DNA of 5,205 nt from an uncultured Burkholderiales Genera incertae sedis bacterium (GCA_905479505.1 CAJQMS010000145.1:1-5205), one strand, 5' to 3'; positions 1 through 5,205 are shown, counted from the first letter of the stretch. A program made the numbers and translations. The notes: a model not told the origin generated them from the letters alone.

Positions 1-163
1 CAGCTCGCATAATCATTGATAATGCTGGACGGTCCTTCACAGAACCTGCTGGATTATTACCCTCAAGCTTTCCTAAAACGTCATTTGTTGTTTGGCCCGG
101 CATACGCTTAAGTTTTACCAAGGGAGTGTTGCCTACCACGTCTTCAAGTGTTTGATATCTCAT
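1..163 (-). CDS. cysM: Cysteine synthase B, N-terminal part (runs off the left edge)
   Basis: The minus strand from the ATG at 163 reads 54 complete codons with no stop and continues past base 1. Visible motifs are GNTPLVKL (residues 11-18), LEGNNPAGSVKDR (33-45) and ALSMI (47-51). This is the N-terminus of a fold-type II PLP enzyme of the O-acetylserine sulfhydrylase family. Lys43 in SVKDR is the expected PLP-binding lysine. The wording LEGNNPAGSVKDRPALSM is closer to CysM than to CysK, so the likely reaction is O-acetylserine plus sulfide (or thiosulfate) to cysteine (or S-sulfocysteine) in the cytoplasm. The start follows the hldD stop by 8 bp, with a weak purine-rich GAAGAG just before the ATG, so it is probably translated from the same message as hldD. 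Roughly the first fifth of a protein of about 300 residues is present; the rest is not seen. Confidence 0.93.
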   Translation of the reverse strand, partial: MRYQTLEDVVGNTPLVKLKRMPGQTTNDVLGKLEGNNPAGSVKDRPALSMIMRA

Positions 164-171
164 CTCTTCGC

Positions 172-1179
172 TTAATTTTTTAAAAAATCCGTATGTGATA
201 AATGTCGAACGTAGGCTTTGACACCTGATTCAACATCATAAAAATTTATCTCAGAGCCAACCGCCTTTAGCCTCTCGAGTTGCGCTTCGGTAAAACTTTG
301 ATATCTTGACTCTAAGCCTTCAGGAAATTCCCGATAATTTAATATCCCTTGCTCTAACATTTCTTCTAAAGTCAATGAACGCTGATCGCGCACTGCCCTA
401 GCACTATTTATGGTAGCGACGGCTACCTCATTAAATGTTTGCGATCGACCGGTGCCACAGTTAAAGATTCCAGACCAATCAGGATTATCTAAAAACTCCA
501 AATTAACTTTTACAACATCTTCAACGTATATAAAGTCCCGCCGTTGTTCACCAGCCGCGTAACCTCCGCTACCTTCAAATAAAGTCAATTTTCCACCGTC
601 AAACATTTGCTTACACAAGTGATAAGAGACAGAGGCCATTCGTCCCTTATGGCTCTCCCTCGGCCCATAGACATTGAAATATCGCAAGCCAACAATTTGC
701 GACTCAGGCTGGTTATAGCGCGATCGAACTAAGTCATCAAAAAGCAACTTTGAATATCCGTATACATTTAATGGGCACTCATTGAGGCTCTCCTCTTTAA
801 ATGTTGTGTTGGCCCCATAAACGGCTGCCGACGAGGCATAAATGAAAGAGATTTTATTTTGAACTGCAAAATCCAACAAATCCACCGAGTATTGGTAATT
901 ATTCTCCATCATATAGTTACCATCTAATTCCATAGTGTTGGAACAGGCTCCTTGATGAAAGATCACGGAAACTTTGGAATCAAACTGTCCATCACGAATC
1001 AATTTACGAAAACGGTCTTTATGCAAATATTGCTTGAACTTACAACCAATTAGATTTTTAAACTTTTCCGTAGATCCGATATTATCAACAACCCAAATAT
1101 CGTTAATCCCTCGGGCGTTCAAACCTCGGATTAAATTAGACCCAATAAAACCCGCCCCCCCAGTGACAATAATACTCAT
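172..1179 (-). CDS. hldD: ADP-L-glycero-D-manno-heptose 6-epimerase
   Basis: This 335-residue short-chain dehydrogenase/reductase-type epimerase converts ADP-D,D-heptose to ADP-L,D-heptose, the last step of LPS inner-core heptose synthesis, in the cytoplasm. The Rossmann NADP-binding loop GGAGFIG lies at residues 7-13. FHQGACSNT (74-82) and NNYQYS (93-98) match known HldD proteins. The catalytic set is present: Ser116 in ASSAA, Tyr140 and Lys144 in YGYSK, and Lys178 in GPRESHKG. These numbers agree with E. coli HldD as I recall it. The protein is about 25 residues longer than the roughly 310-residue enterobacterial form. The extra material is around 206-214 (YAAGEQRR) and around 259-283 (before YREFPEGLESRYQSFT), as in betaproteobacterial HldD. 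The ATG directly follows the hldA TAA with no gap, and a GGAAAG ribosome site lies inside the hldA end (1183-1188), which suggests coupled translation. A run of seven G encodes part of the Gly-rich loop. Confidence 0.96.
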   Translation of the reverse strand: MSIIVTGGAGFIGSNLIRGLNARGINDIWVVDNIGSTEKFKNLIGCKFKQYLHKDRFRKLIRDGQFDSKVSVIFHQGACSNTMELDGNYMMENNYQYSVDLLDFAVQNKISFIYASSAAVYGANTTFKEESLNECPLNVYGYSKLLFDDLVRSRYNQPESQIVGLRYFNVYGPRESHKGRMASVSYHLCKQMFDGGKLTLFEGSGGYAAGEQRRDFIYVEDVVKVNLEFLDNPDWSGIFNCGTGRSQTFNEVAVATINSARAVRDQRSLTLEEMLEQGILNYREFPEGLESRYQSFTEAQLERLKAVGSEINFYDVESGVKAYVRHLSHTDFLKN

Positions 1180-2127
1180 TTACTTTCCATCCTCAAAAAA
1201 CAACTCATCGAAACTTGTAGTGGCAGTACCAAGTTTACCCACAACAATACCGGCCGCTCGATTAGCAGAGATGACTGCATGCTCGATGTCATAGTTGATC
1301 CCTAACATCACCGCTAAAATTCCAATCACAGTATCACCAGCACCACTCACATCGTATATTTCTTTAGCAGAGGTAGAAAAATGGTTCACACTACCTTTTT
1401 GATACAAACTCATTCCCTCCTCGCTTCGCGTAAGCAAAACACCCTTTAAATCTAGTCTTTCGCGTAAAGCGCTCACCTTGGCACTCAGCTCCTCTTCCGT
1501 CGACCATTGGCCTAAAACACTCATGAGTTCAGCTTTGTTAGGAGTAATATATGAAGCACCTCGGTATTTTTCATAATCACTTCCTTTGGGATCGACAAGT
1601 ACGCATTTATTCAGACTTTTTGCTTGTCTGATCATCTGCGAAATATGCTGTAATCCGCCTTTTCCGTAATCTGAAAACACAATCACGTCGGCGTCAGCCA
1701 CGAGATCCGAAAAGCGACCTAACGTCTTATCCAATATTTCGTGAGTCGGTGAATTTTCAAAATCAATCCTGACCAGTTGCTGATGTTGCGCTATTACCCG
1801 TGTTTTGATAGTCGTCTCGAGTTTATGATCAACGATCATTTCCGATTCAATACCGCTCTCCTCCAGCAGATTTTCTAGCTTATCCCCCTCACGATCCCCC
1901 CCCCTTACGGAGAGCATGGTTACCTGCACGCCTTGTTTCACAATATTTAACGCCACATTTCCAGCTCCGCCAAGGCGGTATTCAGTTTGATTCACTCGCA
2001 CAACTGGAACGGGTGCCTCAGGGGAAATTCGATCTGCGCTACCGAACCAATAACGGTCGAGCATTACATCACCAACAACAAGAATACGAACAGACTGAAG
2101 TTTCTCTTTTAACTCTTTGACATCCAT
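1180..2127 (-). CDS. hldA: D-glycero-beta-D-manno-heptose-7-phosphate kinase, stand-alone kinase domain (RfaE domain I type)
   Basis: This 315-residue PfkB/ribokinase-family enzyme phosphorylates D-glycero-D-manno-heptose 7-phosphate to the 1,7-bisphosphate on the way to ADP-heptose. Diagnostic segments are VVGDVMLDRYWFG (17-29), RISPEAPVPVV (33-43), the PfkB first signature region GGAGNVALNI (53-62), VDPKGSDYEKYRGA (178-191), LLTRSEEGMSL (231-241) and the second signature DVSGAGDTVIG (259-269), whose Asp265 is the expected catalytic base. It corresponds only to the first half of the bifunctional enterobacterial HldE (about 477 residues). The C-terminal nucleotidyltransferase domain is absent, and hldD begins immediately after the stop, so no remnant can be hidden here. 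A separate hldC must be encoded elsewhere if the pathway is complete. The ATG is preceded by GAGG at 2138-2141, 10 nt upstream. The gap to pyrF is 56 bp. Codons 75-78 contain a run of nine G (1896-1904). Confidence 0.95.
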   Translation of the reverse strand: MDVKELKEKLQSVRILVVGDVMLDRYWFGSADRISPEAPVPVVRVNQTEYRLGGAGNVALNIVKQGVQVTMLSVRGGDREGDKLENLLEESGIESEMIVDHKLETTIKTRVIAQHQQLVRIDFENSPTHEILDKTLGRFSDLVADADVIVFSDYGKGGLQHISQMIRQAKSLNKCVLVDPKGSDYEKYRGASYITPNKAELMSVLGQWSTEEELSAKVSALRERLDLKGVLLTRSEEGMSLYQKGSVNHFSTSAKEIYDVSGAGDTVIGILAVMLGINYDIEHAVISANRAAGIVVGKLGTATTSFDELFFEDGK

Positions 2128-2150
2128 ATCAGAAAGGCCTCAATATCATG

Positions 2151-2172
2151 TTAGAAGTTTATCCGCTTCTAA
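2151..2172. repeat. Small inverted repeat in the pyrF-hldA gap
   Basis: TTAGAAG (2151-2157) and CTTCTAA (2166-2172) form a perfect 7-bp stem with an 8-nt loop in the 56-bp gap between pyrF and hldA. There is no T-tract after it on the minus strand and the stem is AT-rich, so I do not call it a terminator. It could be a weak RNA hairpin in the intercistronic region, or chance. Confidence 0.3.
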
Positions 2173-2183
2173 GTCTTAATTAT

Positions 2184-2882
2184 TTACTCTTCACCTTGCA
2201 CTTCTTTTAAGATTACTTCTAGCGCTCTCACCGGGTCCTCGGACTGCGTAATTGGGCGGCCGATTACGAGATAATCGGCGCCCACTCGGACTGCTTGAGA
2301 CGGCGACATTATTCGCTTTTGATCATCGTTAGTGACACCTCCCGGACGAATCCCCGGCGTGACTTTTAAAAATTCACGACCGAATATAGTCGATAGCATA
2401 CCAACTTCGTTTGCAGAACAAACAACACCGTCAGCCCCAGAACTTTCAGATAAACGGGCTAATCTCTCCACCAAGGAAGTTGCGCTATGCTCGAACCCAA
2501 TTGAGGTTAAGGCAGCATGATCCATGGACGTTAATATAGTGACTGCAGTCAACAGTGGCCGATCAGTATTAACGCCAAGACCCACTTTTGCCGCTTGAAT
2601 CATCTCTGCGCCACCCAAAGCATGCACATTGATCATCCATACACCAAGATCCTTTGCAGCAGAACACGCTCTCTGGACGGTGTTTGGAATGTCGTGGTAC
2701 TTCAGATCTAAAAATACCGAAAAACCACGTTTGACTAAAAGTTCGACTGGCGCGGGCCCACAAGCCGTAAAGAATTCCTTACCTACCTTTAATCCGCACA
2801 ACTCTGGACTCACTCGATTGACAAACGCCATGAGCGACTCCTCGTCTGAGTAGTCTAGCGCGACAATTACTTTTGGATTCAT
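2184..2882 (-). CDS. pyrF: Orotidine 5'-phosphate decarboxylase
   Basis: This 232-residue enzyme decarboxylates OMP to UMP, the last step of de novo pyrimidine synthesis, in the cytoplasm. Counting from the start chosen here, the substrate-site motif VALDYS is at 8-13, GLKVGKE at 30-36, the catalytic Asp-Lys-Asp array FLDLKYHDIPNT at 57-68 (Asp59, Lys61, Asp64), the phosphate-site TPGIRP at 175-180 and GRPIT at 208-212. Its length and motifs fit the compact bacterial PyrF subfamily found in E. coli. The reading frame stays open 32 codons further upstream, to an ATG at 2978. That extension lies wholly inside lapB, has no family similarity, and would overlap it by 100 bp. The ATG at 2882 begins exactly where family homology begins, overlaps the lapB stop as ATGA, and has an AGGAG ribosome site 7 nt upstream, so it is preferred. 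Confidence 0.97.
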   Translation of the reverse strand: MNPKVIVALDYSDEESLMAFVNRVSPELCGLKVGKEFFTACGPAPVELLVKRGFSVFLDLKYHDIPNTVQRACSAAKDLGVWMINVHALGGAEMIQAAKVGLGVNTDRPLLTAVTILTSMDHAALTSIGFEHSATSLVERLARLSESSGADGVVCSANEVGMLSTIFGREFLKVTPGIRPGGVTNDDQKRIMSPSQAVRVGADYLVIGRPITQSEDPVRALEVILKEVQGEE

Positions 2883-4048
2883 CCAAGGGCTCCTATTTGA
2901 ATTGCAGTTGGAGGATAGGTATCCCAGAGCCTGCACGCCGGACACCGCCAATAATGAGTATTTGCTTGAAATCCGCAAGATTCACATTGATATTGTTTAT
3001 CTTGACGATATGTCTCTAGAACTCTGATTAGTAAGTAAACCTCCTGTCTTGAAGTTTCCTCCAAGTTAGCTTTAATAGAGTTAAGTACAGGTATAGCCCA
3101 AGTCACATCAGATGTTTTTCTCAAAAAATCTTGAGCTAGATCATTGGCGGCTTCCATACCCTGCAACTCCGTACTCATTTCGAAGGCGCTAAGAAGTAAC
3201 TCATGGATGGGATCAACTTCAATGATATCTTTTATTTTTGCTAAACACTGATTTTTGATTCCAAGGTTTTGATGGCAATCCATTAACTCATCGCTTATTA
3301 GAGCAATATATTTTGGACAACATTTCTCCAATTTCCACCATACATTAATCGCTTCTTGGTAACGACCTTGCCCTTTAAAAACATTCCCTAGATCGATTAG
3401 TGGTCTCGGTGACAATGAGTCTTCGCTTATGGCTTTAGAAAGCCATTTTATAGCACCTTCATCATCTCTCTCCGTGCGACAAATTGCTGCGAGTTCAATC
3501 ATAAAGTGAGCTATTTGAGCGTTATTTTTTACGCCAGTCGTCGCTCGAAGCTTATAAGCTGTGTCAATTGCTCGAGCCCAGTCGTTTTGAATAACATACA
3601 AATCTGTGAGTAACTTTATTGCCTCAGGGAGGTGTTCGTCACCCGACACACGCCTAAGAAATTCCTCCGCACGATCATAAAGACCGGACTTCATAAAATC
3701 TCGCCCTACGGCCAATACGGCACGATTCCGCTGGCTATTTGTAAGTACTGGCCGGTCTAATAAACCTTGATGAACAGCTAAAGCGCGTTGCATATCTCCC
3801 TTATCGCGAAACAAGCTGCCAATCGCAAACTGAAGCTCGACCGATTCTGGCTCGCTACGGGATAGTTGTATTAGAACTTCTATCGCCTTATCTTTTTCTT
3901 CATTTAAAAGAAAATTTAACCCCTCAATATAAGTCGACGGAATGCGTTTTGATTCGGTCACCAGTTGCTTCACGTCAATTTTAGCGGCAAGCCACCCTAA
4001 TAAAAAAAATAACGGAAACGATAGTAACCACCAATTTTCAAAGTTCAT
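2879..4048 (-). CDS. lapB: Lipopolysaccharide assembly protein B (TPR and rubredoxin-type zinc protein)
   Basis: This 389-residue protein has the same length as E. coli LapB (YciM). Residues 5-22 form one N-terminal hydrophobic segment that anchors it in the inner membrane, with the bulk in the cytoplasm. Tetratricopeptide-like helices follow from about 38 to 340; YIEGLNFLLNEEKDKAIE (40-57), GSLFRDKGDMQRAL (77-90), GRDFMKSGLYDRAEEFL (115-131) and IAHFMIELA (179-187) align well with LapB. The C-terminus carries a zinc ribbon with Cys355, Cys358, Cys369 and Cys372 (CESCGF, then YWRCPACRLW). In E. coli, LapB helps FtsH degrade LpxC, setting the rate of lipid A synthesis, and is thought to link late LPS enzymes; I infer the same role here. 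It follows lapA by 16 bp and overlaps pyrF by 4 bp. The ribosome site is weak (AAAAAAGATAG before the ATG). Confidence 0.96.
   Translation of the reverse strand: MNFENWWLLSFPLFFLLGWLAAKIDVKQLVTESKRIPSTYIEGLNFLLNEEKDKAIEVLIQLSRSEPESVELQFAIGSLFRDKGDMQRALAVHQGLLDRPVLTNSQRNRAVLAVGRDFMKSGLYDRAEEFLRRVSGDEHLPEAIKLLTDLYVIQNDWARAIDTAYKLRATTGVKNNAQIAHFMIELAAICRTERDDEGAIKWLSKAISEDSLSPRPLIDLGNVFKGQGRYQEAINVWWKLEKCCPKYIALISDELMDCHQNLGIKNQCLAKIKDIIEVDPIHELLLSAFEMSTELQGMEAANDLAQDFLRKTSDVTWAIPVLNSIKANLEETSRQEVYLLIRVLETYRQDKQYQCESCGFQANTHYWRCPACRLWDTYPPTAIQIGALG
2890..2894 (-). promoter_or_regulatory. Ribosome binding site that fixes the pyrF start
   Basis: On the minus strand this reads AGGAG, 7 nt before the ATG at 2882. 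It is the strongest Shine-Dalgarno-like match seen in the window. It lies within the last codons of lapB and supports the short pyrF start rather than the upstream ATG at 2978. Confidence 0.75.
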
Positions 4049-4064
4049 GGCTATCTTTTTTAAA

Positions 4065-4283
4065 TTATTTATGTTTCTTGTATTTCACCCTGGTGATCCA
4101 AGTCATTGTAGATCCCAGGACTAAACCCAACAAAAATACCAAAAATAAGATAACGGCCAGCGGCAATTGAAATGAGTAAATATTGCCAAACCTCAGTGTC
4201 ACTATCTCAAAGTTATAAACCGCAAAAACTAGAATCAGCGCAAAGAGAAGTAATTTAACTAATCCGGATAACAATTTAATCAC
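4065..4283 (-). CDS. lapA: Lipopolysaccharide assembly protein A, short form (DUF1049 membrane protein)
   Basis: This 72-residue protein has two clear hydrophobic segments (about 4-23 and 40-62) joined by a short polar stretch containing NFEIVTLRFG, the pattern of LapA/YciS (DUF1049). It ends in a basic tail (RVKYKKHK), which favours a cytoplasmic C-terminus. E. coli LapA has about 102 residues with a cytoplasmic helical extension after the second membrane segment; that extension is missing here. The stop is genuine in the given sequence and lapB starts 16 bp later. The start is a GTG at 4283; the only internal Met (residue 60) lies inside the second membrane segment, so no shorter start makes sense. 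The ribosome site is poor (a GTGAG about 11 nt upstream). Its identity rests mainly on architecture plus the position directly before lapB, and LapA is known to act with LapB. Confidence 0.88.
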   Translation of the reverse strand: MIKLLSGLVKLLLFALILVFAVYNFEIVTLRFGNIYSFQLPLAVILFLVFLLGLVLGSTMTWITRVKYKKHK

Positions 4284-4318
4284 TGTGATGAATACTCACT
4301 TATTTCAATATTTGGGTT

Positions 4319-4362
4319 CAAGTAAAAAAACGGTCGAAATATTTCGACCGTTTTTTTACTTG
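4319..4362 (-). terminator. Perfect 44-bp palindromic rho-independent terminator after ihfB
   Basis: The two 22-nt arms (4319-4340 and 4341-4362) are exact reverse complements with no mismatch. In RNA, the CGGTCGAAA/TTTCGACCG stem closes with a tiny AT loop and is followed by seven U; seven A precede it. Because it is symmetric it can work in both directions. It lies 30 bp beyond the ihfB stop and 35 bp before the lapA start, so it most simply ends the rpsA-ihfB transcript and separates it from the lapA-cysM genes. Confidence 0.9.
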
Positions 4363-4392
4363 TGATTACTGCTCGTGACAAACCTACTGCCC

Positions 4393-4689
4393 TCACCCAG
4401 CTGCCTCCAAAGAAGAATTAACACGATCTTTCAACTCCTTACCAGGCTTAAAGTGTGGCACATACTTTGATGGCACTACGACTGCCTCACCACTCTTTGG
4501 GTTTCTACCATTCCTCGGCGGCCGATAATTCAATGCAAAGCTACCAAAACCGCGTATTTCCACCCTACGACCTTTTTCCAAGGTTACACGCACACTTTCC
4601 AAAAGCAGCGCGACCGAAAGAGTAATATCTTCCTCTTTTAACGTCGGCAGTTTCCCGAATAGTTTTGTGACAAGCTCAGATTTAGTCAT
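4393..4689 (-). CDS. ihfB: Integration host factor beta subunit
   Basis: This 98-residue protein of the HU/IHF family pairs with IhfA to bind and sharply bend DNA in the nucleoid. It begins MTKSEL, as IhfB typically does, and carries VEIRGFGSFALNYR (43-56), GRNPKSGEAV (61-70) and KYVPHFKPGKELKDRV (75-90). Pro64 in the beta-arm NPKSG loop is the residue that intercalates in the DNA minor groove. The wording GRNPKSGE..VVPSKYVPHF and the IhfB-style start separate it from HU, and the position right after rpsA is the conserved one for ihfB. The rpsA stop is only 37 bp upstream, so it is probably co-transcribed at least in part. I see no clear ribosome site before the ATG. The C-terminal SSLEAAG tail makes it a few residues longer than the E. 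coli protein. Confidence 0.97.
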   Translation of the reverse strand: MTKSELVTKLFGKLPTLKEEDITLSVALLLESVRVTLEKGRRVEIRGFGSFALNYRPPRNGRNPKSGEAVVVPSKYVPHFKPGKELKDRVNSSLEAAG

Positions 4690-4726
4690 ACGTGTTTTAA
4701 GTCTAGTTCGAACCTATTCTGCTGGT

Positions 4727-5125
4727 TTATTCGTTGTTTTCCATCTTCGCTTTAAGTAACGCGCCCAAATTTGTAGTCCCGGCATTTTTCGAGTCGCTAT
4801 CTTGGGAATGCTTCTTAACAGCTGCAGCTTCCTCTGCCGCATCTTTAGCTTTAATCGATAAATTCACAACTCGTGTCTTTCGATCCACAGAACTTACCAT
4901 CGCTTGAACGGCATCCCCTTCGGAAAACGAATCTGGCGACGCGTTTTTATCTCTAGATAAATCCGAACTTTTGATGAACCCCTCTACTTCGTCTCCGAGA
5001 TCAATTATCAAACCCTTTGACTCGACTGTCTTGATCGTTCCGCTCAGCACTGTACCTTTTTCAAAGTTTGCCACTACGCTTCCGAGTGGGTCCGCTTCAA
5101 GTTGCTTCACCCCCAAGGATATGCG
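4727..5125 (-). CDS. rpsA: 30S ribosomal protein S1, C-terminal part (5' end lost at a fold-back junction)
   Basis: The minus strand from 5125 reads RISLGVKQLEADP and then one complete S1 RNA-binding repeat (about residues 21-90 counted from the Leu codon at 5116, ending VDRKTRVVNLSIKAKD). A charged, low-complexity tail follows, ending GTTNLGALLKAKMENNE. This matches the last S1 repeat and tail of RpsA, a protein of about 550 residues that brings mRNA to the 30S subunit. Only about 130 residues are present. The TTG at 5116 could be taken as a start, but it is the Leu of the conserved RISLGVKQ stretch between repeats 5 and 6. Upstream of 5125 homology stops abruptly and the frame meets a TAG at 5168-5170, because the DNA there is inverted. 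The gene is thus broken by the junction and not naturally short. ihfB follows 37 bp after the stop. Confidence 0.93.
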   Translation of the reverse strand, partial: RISLGVKQLEADPLGSVVANFEKGTVLSGTIKTVESKGLIIDLGDEVEGFIKSSDLSRDKNASPDSFSEGDAVQAMVSSVDRKTRVVNLSIKAKDAAEEAAAVKKHSQDSDSKNAGTTNLGALLKAKMENNE

Positions 5126-5205
5126 GTAAGAAACTACAAAAAAGGCGATGAGGTTGATGCTGTCATTCTATTAATTGATGTAGATCGTGAGCGCATATCC
5201 TTGGG
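5112..5205. repeat. 14-bp inverted repeat bounding a fold-back junction at the right edge
   Basis: CCCAAGGATATGCG (5112-5125) and CGCATATCCTTGGG (5192-5205) are exact reverse complements separated by 66 bp. Both arms encode the same rpsA codons (RISLG), one on each strand, so the arms are two readings of a single gene site and not two independent repeats. The right arm runs to the last base of the window, so its true length cannot be seen. Confidence 0.9.
5126..5205 (+). other. Inverted rpsA fragment (S1 repeat 5 end), likely chimeric
   Basis: The plus strand reads VRNYKKGDEVDAVILL and then IDVDRERISLG in one open frame to the window end. In RpsA this is the end of S1 repeat 5, immediately before the VKQLEADP stretch that lies on the minus strand at 5113-5088. 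Sense-strand rpsA therefore resumes here in the wrong orientation relative to the rest of the gene. Joining the plus-strand reading of 5126-5205 to the minus-strand reading from 5111 leftwards restores a continuous S1 protein. GCG at 5123-5125 would also encode the Ala expected before VRNY, so the join may have used a few bases of microhomology. Most likely an amplification or assembly artefact; not a separate gene. Confidence 0.87.

Noticed and set aside
974..1294. A 106-codon plus-strand open frame across the hldD-hldA junction
   Set aside because: It is antisense to two certain genes, has no recognisable motif and no ribosome site that I could see; its composition is that of a shadow frame.
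2151..2172. A terminator between pyrF and hldA
   Set aside because: The 7-bp AT-rich stem has no following T-tract on either strand, so it does not meet the pattern of a rho-independent terminator.
2332..2853. Short open frames on both strands inside pyrF
   Set aside because: They are fully inside a well-supported enzyme gene and their translations show no domain, signal peptide or family pattern.
2883..2978. A 32-residue N-terminal extension of PyrF starting at an upstream ATG
   Set aside because: It lies wholly inside lapB in another frame and has no match to PyrF. The ATG at 2882 has an AGGAG site and begins at the conserved N-terminus.
3942..4124. A 60-codon plus-strand open frame over the lapA-lapB junction
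   Set aside because: It is antisense to the lapB start and the lapA end, with no motif; explained by the complementary membrane-segment codons.
4727..5116. A complete 129-residue S1-domain protein starting at TTG
   Set aside because: The TTG is the Leu codon of the conserved RISLGVKQ linker of RpsA. The preceding codons of the same gene are found inverted at 5126-5205, so the protein is a broken RpsA and not a short S1 paralogue.
5112..5205. An invertible DNA switch with 14-bp inverted repeats
   Set aside because: There is no recombinase nearby, and the arms are the same rpsA codons read twice. A native copy of the left arm would not fit the expected protein upstream of AVRNYKK, and inversion would inactivate an essential gene.

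Overview
The window suggests a member of the Pseudomonadota, on the gamma/betaproteobacterial side, with a moderate GC content (mid-40s percent by eye). Every recognisable gene is transcribed on the minus strand, in the order rpsA (C-terminal part) - ihfB - lapA - lapB - pyrF - hldA - hldD - cysM (N-terminal part). These are conserved housekeeping genes. The heptose genes look betaproteobacterial: HldA is a kinase-only protein, HldD is a long form, and hldD is followed by cysM. The rpsA-ihfB-lapA-lapB-pyrF run also fits many gammaproteobacteria, so I do not go below phylum with confidence.

Right part (4319-5205): the end of ribosomal protein S1, then the IHF beta subunit, closed by a perfect 44-bp palindrome (4319-4362) that is very probably a rho-independent terminator. 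The extreme right edge is abnormal. From about 5126 to 5205 the DNA is again rpsA, but in the opposite orientation, and it is joined by a 14-bp inverted repeat. It encodes exactly the residues expected just upstream of the S1 fragment on the minus strand. This is a fold-back junction, most likely an amplification or assembly artefact at a contig end, and the true 5' part of rpsA is missing.

Middle and left part (1-4283): six closely packed genes, probably one transcription unit. lapA and lapB encode the inner-membrane proteins that assemble and regulate lipopolysaccharide (LPS) synthesis. pyrF encodes the last enzyme of UMP synthesis and overlaps lapB by 4 bp. hldA and hldD encode the heptose-phosphate kinase and the ADP-heptose epimerase that supply the LPS inner-core sugar, with hldD starting on the base after the hldA stop. 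cysM (cysteine synthase B) starts 8 bp after hldD and runs off the left edge. The unit therefore joins LPS regulation with LPS precursor supply, alongside two unrelated biosynthetic steps.

I found no mobile element, CRISPR array, tRNA, rRNA or new defence-like system. Points worth a second look are the fold-back right end, the missing nucleotidyltransferase half of HldE, poly-G tracts in both heptose genes, the very short LapA, and the palindromic terminator. No gene-free stretch exceeds about 110 bases.
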